A stretch of 64,000 nucleotides of DNA from Gemmatimonadota bacterium (lineage in GTDB: Bacteria; Gemmatimonadota; Gemmatimonadetes; Gemmatimonadales; GWC2-71-9). Made by a program: the position numbers and the translations under genes. The number at the start of each line of letters is the position of its first letter. The first letter of the stretch is position 1. Below, piece by piece: positions 36,744 through 46,453 of this stretch. The notes beneath the pieces were generated by a model. That model had not been told where the DNA came from. It was given only the letters and a program-made list of their open reading frames with translations, and made no database searches. The DNA is taken from the NCBI GenBank assembly GCA_003222035.1, contig QHUS01000072.1:44778-108777 (forward strand), given 5' to 3'.

Positions 36744-38135
36744 TTGGCCAGTCAATTTGACGTCATCATTCTGGGTGGGGGTCCCGCGGGCTACGTCGGC
36801 GCCATTCGGGCTGCGCAGCTCGGCATGAGCACCGCGCTCGTCGAGAAGGACAAGCTCGGGGGCGTATGCGTCAACATCGGCTGCATTCCCACGAAGGCCC
36901 TGCTCCACTCCGCGTATATCGCGAGCCTGCTGGGACACGCCAAGGAATTCGGCGTCGAGCCAGGCACGGTCAAGACCGACTACGGCGTCGCCATGCAACG
37001 CTCTCGCAAGGTGAGCGACCAGAATTCCAAGGGCGTCGAGTTCCTGATGAAGAAGAACAAGGTCACGGTGGTCAAAGGCGCCGGCGTCCTGCAGCCCGGC
37101 CGCAAGGTGAAGGTCGGGGGCGACGTGTACGAAGCCAAGAAGGCCGTGCTCATCGCCACCGGCTCGCGGGTGAAAGGCCTGCCGCAAATCGGGCTCGAGA
37201 TCAACAAGACCACGGTGATCTCCTCGGACGAGGCCCTGTTCCTCGAGAAGGCTCCCGCCTCGATGGCGATCATCGGCGCGGGCGCGGTCGGGATGGAGTT
37301 CGCCAACATCTTTCATGCCTTCGGCACCAAGGTGACGCTGATCGAGGCTCTGCCCCGAATCCTTCCACTCGAGGACGCCGAAGCATCCGATACCCTCACC
37401 AAGAGTTACAGGAAGCGCGGCATCGAGGTGATCGCGGGGGCCAAGGTCAAAAAGGGAACGCCGCGGAAGGACAAGGTCAGCATCGAAGTCGAGGCCGGTG
37501 GCGCGGCGCAGACGCTCGAGGTGGCGACCGTCCTCATGGCGGCCGGCCGCGCGGTGAACACCGAGAACATCGGCCTCGCGGAGTGCGGCGTGCAGGTCAA
37601 CGAGCGCGGCTTCATCAAGGTCGACCAGAACCTCCAGACCACCGCGCCGGGCTACTACTCCATCGGAGACGTGGCGGGTCCCCCGATGCTCGCCCACAAG
37701 GGCATGCGCGAGGGCGTGTACGTGACCGAGCTGCTCGCCGGCAAGAAGCCCCACCCGATCAGGTACGACAACGTGCCGAGCGTGACGTACTGCCACCCCG
37801 AAGTGGCGAGCATCGGGCTCACCGAAGACCAATGCAAGGAGCGCAAGCTCGAGTACGTGCCCGGCCGGTTCCCCTTCTCCGCCAGCGGCCGCGGCCGCGG
37901 GACCGGTGAGACCGAAGGGTTCGTGAAGATTCTCCGGGAGAAGAAGTACGGTGAGATTCTGGGCGCGCACATCGTGGGCACACCGGCGTCGGAGTTGATC
38001 CACGAGCTCGCCGTCGCGCGGGAGAACGAATACACGGTGGAAGAGATCGAGCTCGCCATCCACGCACACCCGACGATGTCCGAAGCCGTGGCGCAAGCCG
38101 CGCTCGACTCGCTCGGCCGCGTGATAGACATGTGA
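36744..38135 (+). CDS. lpdA: Dihydrolipoyl dehydrogenase (E3)
   Basis: Flavoprotein that reoxidises dihydrolipoamide using NAD+; serves the pyruvate dehydrogenase and glycine cleavage complexes. The 463-residue protein has FAD-binding FDVIILGGGPAGYVGAIRAAQLG and the redox-active disulfide in GGVCVNIGCIPTKALL. The NAD-binding stretch SMAIIGAGAVGMEFANIF and the interface motif AHPTMSEAVAQAAL, with its catalytic histidine, are present. TTG 36744 is the start in a G-rich context. It is separated from pdhC by the heptad hairpin; its stop overlaps the next gene's start. Confidence 0.96.
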   Translation: MASQFDVIILGGGPAGYVGAIRAAQLGMSTALVEKDKLGGVCVNIGCIPTKALLHSAYIASLLGHAKEFGVEPGTVKTDYGVAMQRSRKVSDQNSKGVEFLMKKNKVTVVKGAGVLQPGRKVKVGGDVYEAKKAVLIATGSRVKGLPQIGLEINKTTVISSDEALFLEKAPASMAIIGAGAVGMEFANIFHAFGTKVTLIEALPRILPLEDAEASDTLTKSYRKRGIEVIAGAKVKKGTPRKDKVSIEVEAGGAAQTLEVATVLMAAGRAVNTENIGLAECGVQVNERGFIKVDQNLQTTAPGYYSIGDVAGPPMLAHKGMREGVYVTELLAGKKPHPIRYDNVPSVTYCHPEVASIGLTEDQCKERKLEYVPGRFPFSASGRGRGTGETEGFVKILREKKYGEILGAHIVGTPASELIHELAVARENEYTVEEIELAIHAHPTMSEAVAQAALDSLGRVIDM

Positions 38136-38545
38136 AAGACCCGCTCGCGATCGGCCTGGGCGCGCTCACCTGCGGCACCGGGCTCGGGGGCGGCACGATC
38201 GTCACCGGGCTCGCCCTCGTCCGGTCGTTGGAGCGCCACGTGAGCGCGGCCAGCTACGAAGAGATCGCCGGGGATCCTGTGATCGTCGCCACGCTCGCCG
38301 GCCTCGCGGTCGCCGCGACGTTCAGCTGGCGCCGCACGGCCCCGCTGGACAACCTCTGGCAACGGGGCGTCATCGGAGCGATGTCGGCGGTCGGAGCGGT
38401 GCTGGTGGCCTTCATCGGGTGGCCGGTCGATCGACTCCTGCACATCCCCGGTTTGATCGTGTGGGCGGTCGCGAGCTTCATCATCGGCGGCACCGGCAGC
38501 GCGTGGGCGCTGAAGGGCAGCCGAGATGACGCCCTGAGGGAGTAG
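38132..38545 (+). CDS. Small integral membrane protein, unknown function
   Basis: A 137-residue protein with about four hydrophobic segments, for example IGLGALTCGTGLGGGTIVTGLALV, PVIVATLAGLAVAATFSW, AMSAVGAVLVAFIGWPV and IPGLIVWAVASFIIGGTG. No family recognised. GTG 38132 overlaps the lpdA stop by four bases (GTGA) and the stop is five bases before lipB, so it lies within the lipoate/PDH operon. A relation to lipoylation is positional only. Confidence 0.65.
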   Translation: MKDPLAIGLGALTCGTGLGGGTIVTGLALVRSLERHVSAASYEEIAGDPVIVATLAGLAVAATFSWRRTAPLDNLWQRGVIGAMSAVGAVLVAFIGWPVDRLLHIPGLIVWAVASFIIGGTGSAWALKGSRDDALRE

Positions 38546-38550
38546 GTTGA

Positions 38551-39231
38551 ATGGCGCAGCGCCAACTGGAAGTCCTGAACGCCGGTCTCGTCCCGTACGC
38601 CGAGGCGCTCGCATGGCAACGCGCCCTGGCGCAGGACCGCATCGACGGTCGGTTGGCGCACGACGTCCTGCTCCTGCTCGAGCATCCGGCGGTCGTGACG
38701 TTGGGCCGCAACGCCCACGCGGGTCATGTGCTCGAGCCGCAGGGGGTCGAGGTTTTCGAGATCGAGCGCGGCGGCGACGTGACCCTCCACGCTCCCGGCC
38801 AGCTCGTCGGCTACCCGATCGTCGATCTGACCGGTCACAAACCGGACCTGCACTGGTACCTCCGCACCCTGGAGCAGGCCCTCATCGACGCGCTCGGCCG
38901 GCTTGGCATTGCGGCCGAGCGGAACCCGGGCTATACCGGCGTGTGGACGCGCGGCCGCAAGATCGCGAGCATCGGGATCCACGTGAAGCAGTGGGTAACG
39001 TGGCATGGGTTCGCTCTGAACGTCACGAACGACCTCACCCAGTTCGAGCGGATCGTGCCGTGCGGGATTCCGGGCGTCGAGATGACGTCGGTCGAACGGG
39101 AATCGGGAAACGGGAATTGGGCAGCGGCCATCGGTGCGGTCATCTGCGGCTTCGAAAGTGTATTCGGCGTCAAGGCGGTCATCCGTGACGAAGTTCTTGG
39201 ACGGGCTGCGGAAACGCTCTCCCGTGGGTGA
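38551..39231 (+). CDS. lipB: Octanoyl-[acyl-carrier-protein]:protein octanoyltransferase
   Basis: Moves the octanoyl group from acyl carrier protein to the lipoyl lysine of E2 and GcvH; LipA then adds sulfur. The 226-residue protein has TLGRNAHAGHVL, the RGGDVTLHAPGQLVGYPIVDL motif, the catalytic K137 in GRKIASIGIHV and the thioester-forming C171 in IVPCGIPGVEMTSV. ATG 38551 is preceded by a purine-rich GGGAG. After C171 the sequence ERESGNGNW is encoded by iterated heptads (39096-39119). The 3' end overlaps the next gene by 47 bases. Confidence 0.95.
   Translation: MAQRQLEVLNAGLVPYAEALAWQRALAQDRIDGRLAHDVLLLLEHPAVVTLGRNAHAGHVLEPQGVEVFEIERGGDVTLHAPGQLVGYPIVDLTGHKPDLHWYLRTLEQALIDALGRLGIAAERNPGYTGVWTRGRKIASIGIHVKQWVTWHGFALNVTNDLTQFERIVPCGIPGVEMTSVERESGNGNWAAAIGAVICGFESVFGVKAVIRDEVLGRAAETLSRG
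39096..39119. repeat. Iterated 7-mers inside lipB
   Basis: Three heptads of the form NCGGGAA followed by a partial fourth unit. They encode RESGNGNW near the LipB C-terminus. Same unit as the elements inside pdhC; no inverted partner is seen within the gene. Confidence 0.5.
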
Positions 39232-39844
39232 GGACCGCCTCCCCCCTGGTCAAGTCGTCACCACGAAATGGCCCGTTTTGCATTACGGCGACGTTCCGAA
39301 GGTCGACACGAGCACCTGGAGGTTCGAGGTCTCGGGGCTCGTCGAGCGACCATTCACCCTGACCTATGACGACCTGCTCGCCTTGCCGCGGAAGACCGTC
39401 AACTGTGACATACACTGCGTCACTCGCTGGAGCAGGCTCGACAATACCTTCGAGGGCGGCGCGGTGCAGCTGCTCCTGGAGCGGGCGGGCGTGAAGCCCG
39501 AGGCCAAGTACTGCCTGGTGTCCGCCGAGCAGGGCTTCACGACCAACCTGCCCCTGACTGATCTCGACCGGCCGGAGAACCTCCTCGCGCTCAAGTGGAG
39601 CGGTGAGTGGCTGGCGCCGGAGCATGGCTGGCCGGCCCGGCTGCTCGTGCCCCATCTATACCTGTGGAAGAGCGCGAAATGGGTCCGGGGATTTACGCTG
39701 CTGGACATGGACGTGCCCGGATTCTGGGAGCAAAATGGTTATCACATGCGGGGCGATCCGTGGAAGGAAGAGCGGTACGGCGGGCGCGGGCTCACGCAAC
39801 ACGACATCAACCGACTGCGCAGCCTCAGCAAGAAGAAGGTCTGA
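39185..39844 (+). CDS. Molybdopterin-dependent oxidoreductase, sulfite-oxidase-like
   Basis: A 219-residue protein with the molybdopterin-binding fold of the sulfite oxidase/MsrP family. It shows PVLHYGDVPKVDTSTWRFEVSGLVERPFTLTYDDLLALP, then the metal-ligand C78 in NCDIHCVTRWSRLDNTFEGG, and LVPHLYLWKSAKWVRGFTLLD. There is no Tat signal and no haem domain, so it is a minimal cytoplasmic-type oxidoreductase; the substrate is unknown. The GTG at 39185 lies inside lipB (47-base overlap), so translation may be coupled. The stop is followed directly by an in-frame TPR sequence that has no usual start codon. Confidence 0.83.
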   Translation: MTKFLDGLRKRSPVGEDRLPPGQVVTTKWPVLHYGDVPKVDTSTWRFEVSGLVERPFTLTYDDLLALPRKTVNCDIHCVTRWSRLDNTFEGGAVQLLLERAGVKPEAKYCLVSAEQGFTTNLPLTDLDRPENLLALKWSGEWLAPEHGWPARLLVPHLYLWKSAKWVRGFTLLDMDVPGFWEQNGYHMRGDPWKEERYGGRGLTQHDINRLRSLSKKKV

Positions 39845-39949
39845 ATCTTTGCGACGCTCGTCGCGCTGGCCGCGCTGAGCGGCTGGGCGAAGGACTCGGT
39901 CCCGCTGTACGCGGACCTGGGCGACCACCACATCGCCATCACCACCCGC

Positions 39950-41368
39950 GTGCCGCTCGCGCAACGATACTTCGACCAGGGCATGCGCCTGCTGTACGGC
40001 TTCAATCACGGCGAGGCCATCCGGGCGTTCAACGAGGCAGCGCGCCTGGACTCGCGCTGCGCGATATGCCTGTGGGGCACGGCGTACGCGTACGGGCCCC
40101 ATGTCAACGGGGGGATGGACTCCGCCGCGGGAGTGGCCGCCTATAAGGCCGTGCAGGAGGCCCGCTCGCGCCTTCGCTACGCGAGCCCGCGCGAGCAGGC
40201 TTATATTGGCGCGCTCGCGAAACGCTATGCGCCCGTTCCACCCGTCGACCGCGCGCATCTGGACTCCGCGTACGCGGCTGCCATGGGCGAGGTCGTTCGA
40301 CGGTACCCCGACGACCTCGATGCCGCCGTGCTGTACGCCGAAGCCCTGATGGACCTCCGGCCGTGGAACTATTGGGACAAGAAGACCGGCGCGCCGTATC
40401 CCGGAACGCCTGAGCTGGTCGGCCAGCTCGAGCGCGTGCTACGGTCGAACCCGCGTCATCCCGGGGCATGCCACTACTACATCCACGCGGTCGAGGCCGT
40501 GGCGCCGGAGAAAGCCCTCCCCTGCGCCGAGCGGCTCGCCGCGCTCATGCCCGGCGCGGGGCACCTCGTGCACATGCCCGCGCACGTTTACATCCGGGTG
40601 GGGCGCTACGCCGACGCCATCACGGCCAACGAGCACGCCGTCCATGCCGACCAGGTCTACATCGAGGGACAGAAGCCACAGGGGCTCTACCCGATCGGGT
40701 ACTACCCGCACAACCATCACTTCCTCGCGTTCGCGGCTACCCTCGCGGGCCGGAGCTCGCTCGCCATCGCCGCCGCGAAGCGCACGGCGGCGACGACGCC
40801 CGTAGAAGTTGCGCGGCAGGTCCCGCTCGCCGAGCCGTACCTGCAGTATCCCTACCTGACGCTCGTCACGTTCGGCCATTGGGACGAGCTGCTCGCGCTG
40901 CCGCTTCCCCCCGCCGACCTGACGTATTCGCGGGGCATGGCTCAGTACGCGCGTGGCGTCGCGTTCGCGTCCACGGGGTGGACGACGCCCGGCACGAACC
41001 TGCAGATCGCGACGCATGCGCTCAAAGGCGAAATCGCGGCGCGGCAAGGCAGGCTGGAAGAGGGAATCGGTCATTTCCGGGCGGCGATGACGATCGAGGA
41101 TGACCAGCTCTATACCGAGCCGCCCGACTGGTATTATCCGATTCGACACTCCCTTGGCCCGTTGCTGCTCCGGGCGGGACGCCCGGCGGAAGCCGAGCAG
41201 TTGTATCGCGAGGATCTCAAGCGGTTCCCCGAGAACGGCTGGTCGCTGTTCGGTCTGGCCCAGGCGCTCCGCGCCCAGGGGAAGGAAGCCGAGGCGGTGA
41301 AGGTCGACGCCCGATTCGCCCGAGCATGGGCGGGCACCGACGTGACGCTCACCGCTTCGCGGTTCTAG
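39950..41368 (+). CDS. Tetratricopeptide-repeat protein with unclear start
   Basis: A TPR-type protein of at least 472 residues: LAQRYFDQGMRLLYGFNHGEAIRAFNEAARLD near the N-terminus and further helical repeats such as HVYIRVGRYADAITANEHAVHAD and RLEEGIGHFRAAMTIEDDQ. GTG 39950 is the first usual start in frame. However, the frame continues upstream to 39845 and encodes a signal-like IFATLVALAALSGWAKD and the family-like LGDHHIAITT. No ATG, GTG or TTG lies there; the upstream gene's stop TGA precedes it directly. A non-standard start or a lost base is likely. No lipobox cysteine is visible. Confidence 0.7.
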   Translation: MPLAQRYFDQGMRLLYGFNHGEAIRAFNEAARLDSRCAICLWGTAYAYGPHVNGGMDSAAGVAAYKAVQEARSRLRYASPREQAYIGALAKRYAPVPPVDRAHLDSAYAAAMGEVVRRYPDDLDAAVLYAEALMDLRPWNYWDKKTGAPYPGTPELVGQLERVLRSNPRHPGACHYYIHAVEAVAPEKALPCAERLAALMPGAGHLVHMPAHVYIRVGRYADAITANEHAVHADQVYIEGQKPQGLYPIGYYPHNHHFLAFAATLAGRSSLAIAAAKRTAATTPVEVARQVPLAEPYLQYPYLTLVTFGHWDELLALPLPPADLTYSRGMAQYARGVAFASTGWTTPGTNLQIATHALKGEIAARQGRLEEGIGHFRAAMTIEDDQLYTEPPDWYYPIRHSLGPLLLRAGRPAEAEQLYREDLKRFPENGWSLFGLAQALRAQGKEAEAVKVDARFARAWAGTDVTLTASRF

Positions 41369-41379
41369 GATCCGGGGCC

Positions 41380-43203
41380 CTAGGCCAGCAGTTCCGCCAC
41401 CTCGCGGGCCGCTTGTTCCTGCCGGCGACCTTCGTCTTCCAGGTCCCGCGCCAGCTCGGCGAGCGTCTCCGATCCGTCCGCGCCCGCAGCACCGGCCCGC
41501 CAGCTGCTGAGCGCCGCACTCGCCTCCAATAGCCGCTGGGTCAGGAGATCGCGGCCGCGCTCGCAGCGGTTGAGGGCATCGAGCCACCCCGGTGGGGCGT
41601 CCGCGAGCCGATCACGTTGCGCGTCGAACGCGGCGAGCTGCCGCTCCAGGGACGCCAAGTCGCGTGCCGCCTCGCACGCCGCAATGACGAGCTGATCGAG
41701 CCGCGGGCCACCCGCTGCCTGGCTACTGGTCGCCGCCCCGTCGGCCCGACGCAGGAGGTCGATCAACAGGGCGCGAGCCGCTCCGGCCGGCAACGCTGCG
41801 AGCGCTTGAACGGCCGCGCGCTCGGCGTCCGGCGGCAGCGTCGAGCGTCGCGTGGACGATGGATCCCACACCGGCGCCCGGCGCAGCGCGGCGGCCAGGG
41901 TCACCAGAGCGACTGCCATCGCGGGACTCGTGACCAGGAGCACAGGAGTGGCGGCGGCCACTCCGGCAGCGGCGCCCACAAGCGCCACCAGACCCGCGAG
42001 CGCGGCGATGGGCGGCGGGACCGTGGCGGACCATCCGGCCACGCGAGATTCCGCTCGCGCCGGCAGATCTTGCGCGTCCAGCAGCTCCAACACGCGAGCT
42101 TCCGCTTCCGCGGGCACGCGGAGCAGCGGTCGCTGGCCGGCGGTGGCGGCGTCGAGTCCGGCCCCTGAGACCAACGCTCCGATCCGATCTTCCAGAGCCT
42201 CCCGCACGGCCCGGCGGGCAGGCCCCGGCGTGGTCCGCTCGAGGAAGACCAACACCTCGCCTCTTCCGCCCGTGCGACGCGCGCAGCGGGGACACACGCC
42301 GACGCCGAACGGCTCTGGCGCCCCGCACAGCGCGCAGCGATTGGATCTGCCGGACGCTGGTTGGTACTCCGCGACGTCGTCACGTCGGGAGAGCGCCTCC
42401 GCCACGAGGCCGATGGCCGGAAACCGATCGTCAGGATTCGGCATCGTCGCCCGGGCAACCACCGCGTCCAGCCAAGCGGGGATCTCCGGGCGCCGCCCCC
42501 GTGGGTGGTGGCCATCAGCGGCGTGGGCACGTGCGCGGGCGGCGGGCCGGGGACGGGGAGGCAGCTCGCCGGTGAGTGCGTAGTACAGCGTCACCCCGAG
42601 CGCGTACTCGTCCACCCGCGCGTCGCCGCGGGCGCCGGCGAGCTGCTCGGGCGCCGCGTAGTCGACGGTGCCGACCAGGCCGCCGGTCTGGGTCACGGTC
42701 TCCTGGCCCGCCAACCGCGCCGAGCCGAAATCGGTGAGACGGGCGCGGCCATCGGGGGCGAGCAGGATGTTCTGCGGCTTGACGTCCCGATGGACGATGC
42801 CCAGTCGGTGGGCCGCGGCGAGCGCGGCGGTGATCTCACGTCCCAGACGCGCCGTGGCGTCGGGATCGAGCGGGCCACGCTGGCGCACCCGCACGGCGAG
42901 GTCCGGACCCGGGACGTACTCCATCACGACAAAGCTCCACGGGCCGTCGTCGACCACGTCGTACACACCGACGATGTTGGGGTGGCTGAGCTGCCGGACG
43001 GCCTGCACTTCGCGACGCAGCCGCTCGCGCGCGAGGCGCGCCGCCGCGGGTGGCGGCACCAGGAGCTTGAGCGCGATATCGGCGCCGACGCGACGGTCGC
43101 GGGCGCGGTATACAATGGAAAACCCGCCGCGCCCGATCTCGTCGGCGATCTCGTAGCGGTCCTGTAGGACGACGCCCGGAGCGAGGTAGGTAGGCTCGGG
43201 CAT
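41380..43203 (-). CDS. Ser/Thr protein kinase with zinc ribbon and membrane hairpin
   Basis: A 607-residue Hanks-type kinase. The catalytic domain (about 12-290) shows the Gly loop GRGGFSIVY, lysine in IALKLL, HRDVKPQN, DFG in LTDFGSARL and APEQ. A zinc ribbon follows (CALCGAPEPFGVGVCPRCARR, about 310-335). Two adjacent hydrophobic segments (about 405-450, AALAGLVALVGAAAGVAAATPVLLV and onwards) form a likely membrane hairpin. The C-terminal part is helical coiled coil. A kinase anchored this way with both ends in the cytoplasm differs from PASTA-type receptors. ATG 43203 is the start, after an 18-base gap from the upstream TPR gene. Confidence 0.88.
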   Translation of the reverse strand: MPEPTYLAPGVVLQDRYEIADEIGRGGFSIVYRARDRRVGADIALKLLVPPPAAARLARERLRREVQAVRQLSHPNIVGVYDVVDDGPWSFVVMEYVPGPDLAVRVRQRGPLDPDATARLGREITAALAAAHRLGIVHRDVKPQNILLAPDGRARLTDFGSARLAGQETVTQTGGLVGTVDYAAPEQLAGARGDARVDEYALGVTLYYALTGELPPRPRPAARARAHAADGHHPRGRRPEIPAWLDAVVARATMPNPDDRFPAIGLVAEALSRRDDVAEYQPASGRSNRCALCGAPEPFGVGVCPRCARRTGGRGEVLVFLERTTPGPARRAVREALEDRIGALVSGAGLDAATAGQRPLLRVPAEAEARVLELLDAQDLPARAESRVAGWSATVPPPIAALAGLVALVGAAAGVAAATPVLLVTSPAMAVALVTLAAALRRAPVWDPSSTRRSTLPPDAERAAVQALAALPAGAARALLIDLLRRADGAATSSQAAGGPRLDQLVIAACEAARDLASLERQLAAFDAQRDRLADAPPGWLDALNRCERGRDLLTQRLLEASAALSSWRAGAAGADGSETLAELARDLEDEGRRQEQAAREVAELLA

Positions 43204-43220
43204 GGTCGCTGCGTCGCTAC

Positions 43221-43793
43221 CTACTGGAGATGCGCGAGCGCATCCCGCGCGCTGCTCGTCCAGCCGTCGTTCGCGTGGTAAAGAGAAAGGAAAGACTCGA
43301 GGTGCGTGCGGGCGAGTCCCCGCTGCCCGAGTGCGTACTCCGCCATCCCGGCGTGGTACAGCGCCATGTAATGATTGGGCCAGTACTCGACGACGAGCTC
43401 CATGATCGGGCCCGCCGAGCGATCGTCTCCCGCGTCGGCGACGGGGTGCGCCACGTCGAACACGATCCCCGCCGCCTTGTAGCGGTCGTCCGCCGGCAGG
43501 CGGTCGATCACCGCGCGCGCAGAATCGAGTTTGCCACCCAGTGCGTAGCAGGCAGCGCTGAACGCCTGGCCGTCGAGCGCGGCCGGCGCCGGTGTGCCGC
43601 GCTGGGCGAGCTCGACCTCCACCACGTTGCAGTGCGACTTGATCCCGGCGAACCACGCGCTCCCCGACCCGTCGATCTGAACGGACGTCGGGCCGGGCTC
43701 GACGCCGCGGGACCGCCGCGCCTGGTGTCGGAGCACCAGCACGCCGCAGATCGCGAGATAGCCGGCGCCGAGGAGATACAGGGAACGATGCAT
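43221..43793 (-). CDS. Membrane-anchored TPR-like protein
   Basis: A 190-residue protein with an N-terminal hydrophobic anchor (LYLLGAGYLAICGVLVL). The C-terminal helices (ACYALGGKLDSARAVIDRLP, YMALYHAGMAEYALGQRGLARTHLESFLSLYH) look like TPR repeats facing the periplasm. No family name. It precedes the Ser/Thr kinase gene by 18 bases and is probably cotranscribed with it, so it might act with the kinase. Confidence 0.68.
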   Translation of the reverse strand: MHRSLYLLGAGYLAICGVLVLRHQARRSRGVEPGPTSVQIDGSGSAWFAGIKSHCNVVEVELAQRGTPAPAALDGQAFSAACYALGGKLDSARAVIDRLPADDRYKAAGIVFDVAHPVADAGDDRSAGPIMELVVEYWPNHYMALYHAGMAEYALGQRGLARTHLESFLSLYHANDGWTSSARDALAHLQ

Positions 43794-43811
43794 GGCCCGA
43801 TCATTATAGAA

Positions 43812-43834
43812 GACGGTCGGGCGGGAGGACTGTG
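43812..43834. repeat. Single-arm copy of the 23181 repeat
   Basis: A 23-base stretch matching the left arm of the 23181 element (from 23182) at 20 of 23 positions. It lies in the 48-base gap between the M20 dipeptidase stop and the TPR gene start. No inverted partner is present. Confidence 0.5.
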
Positions 43835-43841
43835 CACAGGG

Positions 43842-45176
43842 TCACATACGAGCCGCCCCGAGCAGCTCGTAGAACCGGCCGAACACACGTATGCCGTCCC
43901 ACAGCTGCTTTACATCGAGCTTCTCGTTCGGCGCGTGCAGCCGGTCGTCGGGGAGGCCGATGCCGGTGAGGATCACCGGTGCGCCGCCTCTCCCCAGGGC
44001 CGGCACGACGGGGATCGAGCCGCCCGCGCGCGCGGGGACGGTGCCCCGCCCCACGACCTCGCGAAACGCCTGATCGAGGACTTTGAACGCCGGATGCGTC
44101 ACCTTCACGGTGGCCGGATCCGCCCCGTGGAGAAACTTCACGCTCGCGTGGACGTGCTTCGGCGCGAGGCGGCGGATCGCCGCGGCGAGCTGACGCTCCA
44201 CCACCTTCAACCTCTGATTGGGCACCAGCCGGAGGCTCACCTTCGCGGTAGCTTCCGCGGGGATCACGGTCTTCGCCCCCTCCCCCGTGAAGCCTCCCAT
44301 GATACCGTGGATCTCGAAGGTGGGGAGCGCCCACAGCCGCTCGAGGACCGAGTACGCTTTCAGTCCCGTGAGGGCCTTCGCCTGCACGCGATGCTTCAGG
44401 AACTCACCTTCCTTGAACGGCAACCGCTTCCAGGTGGCGAGCTCGAGCTGGGATGGACGCTTGACGGAGGCGTACAGCCCGGGGATGTGGATCTTGCCAT
44501 CGGGGGTCTTCAGCCGGCCGAGCAGGCGGGCGAGCTCCTCGTGCGCGTTGGGCGCCGCGCCCCCGAATTCCCCGGAGTGCAGATCCGACTTGGCGGTGCG
44601 CACCGTGATCTCCGCGTAGCACAGCCCGCGCAACGTCGTGTACACCGCCGGCCAGCGCGGCGCGATGTAGGCCATGTCGGCGACCAGCACGACGTCGGCC
44701 CGCGTGCGCTCGGGCTCGCGTCGCAGCAGGTCGAACAACACCCGGCTTCCGTATTCCTCTTCTCCCTCGATGAGAAACCGCAAGTTCACGCGTGGCCGGC
44801 CGTTCGCCTCGATCGCTTTGAGCAGGCAGAAGACTTGCCCCTTGTCGTCCGCAGCCCCGCGCGCGAACAGCTTGCCATCCCGCACCGTGGGCTCGAACGG
44901 CGGCGTGGTCCACTCGTCGAGCGGATCGGGCGGTTGCACGTCGTAGTGGCCGTAGACGAGGAGTGTGGGCGCGCCCGGCACTTCGGGCCCGACGCCCCAG
45001 ACGACCGGATGGGTCCCGCTCGCGAGGAACTGCACCTCGTGGCAGCCGAGCCGGCGCAGCTCGCCGGCGACCCATTCCGCCGCCGCGCGGCAGTCAGCAT
45101 TGTGTAACGGATTCGTCGACACCGACGGAATCCGGAGAAAGTCCTTGAGCTCGCGCAACAGTCGGTCGGTGTCCAT
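43842..45176 (-). CDS. M20-family dipeptidase
   Basis: Zinc peptidase of the M20 family (dipeptidase type), 444 residues. LLVYGHYDVQPPDPLDEW carries the first metal histidine and aspartate, GAADDKGQVF the bridging aspartate, and RFLIEGEEEYGS the catalytic and metal glutamates. The dimerisation domain follows, then a late histidine in GLPDDRLHAPNEKLDV. Substrates of this subgroup are short peptides in the cytoplasm. ATG 45176 is chosen; GTG 45185 is possible. It lies upstream of the TPR and kinase genes in the same direction. It fits the peptide-using theme of the window. Confidence 0.92.
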   Translation of the reverse strand: MDTDRLLRELKDFLRIPSVSTNPLHNADCRAAAEWVAGELRRLGCHEVQFLASGTHPVVWGVGPEVPGAPTLLVYGHYDVQPPDPLDEWTTPPFEPTVRDGKLFARGAADDKGQVFCLLKAIEANGRPRVNLRFLIEGEEEYGSRVLFDLLRREPERTRADVVLVADMAYIAPRWPAVYTTLRGLCYAEITVRTAKSDLHSGEFGGAAPNAHEELARLLGRLKTPDGKIHIPGLYASVKRPSQLELATWKRLPFKEGEFLKHRVQAKALTGLKAYSVLERLWALPTFEIHGIMGGFTGEGAKTVIPAEATAKVSLRLVPNQRLKVVERQLAAAIRRLAPKHVHASVKFLHGADPATVKVTHPAFKVLDQAFREVVGRGTVPARAGGSIPVVPALGRGGAPVILTGIGLPDDRLHAPNEKLDVKQLWDGIRVFGRFYELLGAARM

Positions 45177-45234
45177 GGCGCGCACAATCTAGACGCCCAG
45201 GAAAAGCGCGGCTAGCCTCTGACTGGAGAGCGGG

Positions 45235-45240
45235 TATATT
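45235..45240 (+). promoter_or_regulatory. TATATT -10 element before the TPR gene
   Basis: TATATT lies nine bases before ATG 45249. No convincing -35 is seen. A start site near 45247 would give a leaderless mRNA, as for dnaE. Confidence 0.3.
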
Positions 45241-45248
45241 CGCTCGCC

Positions 45249-46359
<1,111 letters not shown>

Positions 46360-46423
46360 ACGCGCGGCTGGGCGCTGCCCGCAAACGGGCGTGCACGGTG
46401 CCGCTGGGGCGGCAGTGCCGAGC

Positions 46424-46439
46424 CGCGGCTTTAGCCGCG
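46424..46439. terminator. Short hairpin between TPR gene and gdhA
   Basis: CGCGGC and GCCGCG with a TTTA loop. No T-run follows, so it is weak as an intrinsic terminator. It lies in the 94-base gap before the glutamate dehydrogenase start. Confidence 0.3.
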
Positions 46440-46453
46440 CCGCGGAGCCTCCC

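Noticed and set aside
39845..39949. Read-through or selenocysteine at TGA 39842-39844 joining the molybdopterin gene to the TPR gene
   Set aside because: The molybdopterin protein is complete without it, no SECIS-type hairpin is seen, and the TPR part begins with its own signal-like sequence.
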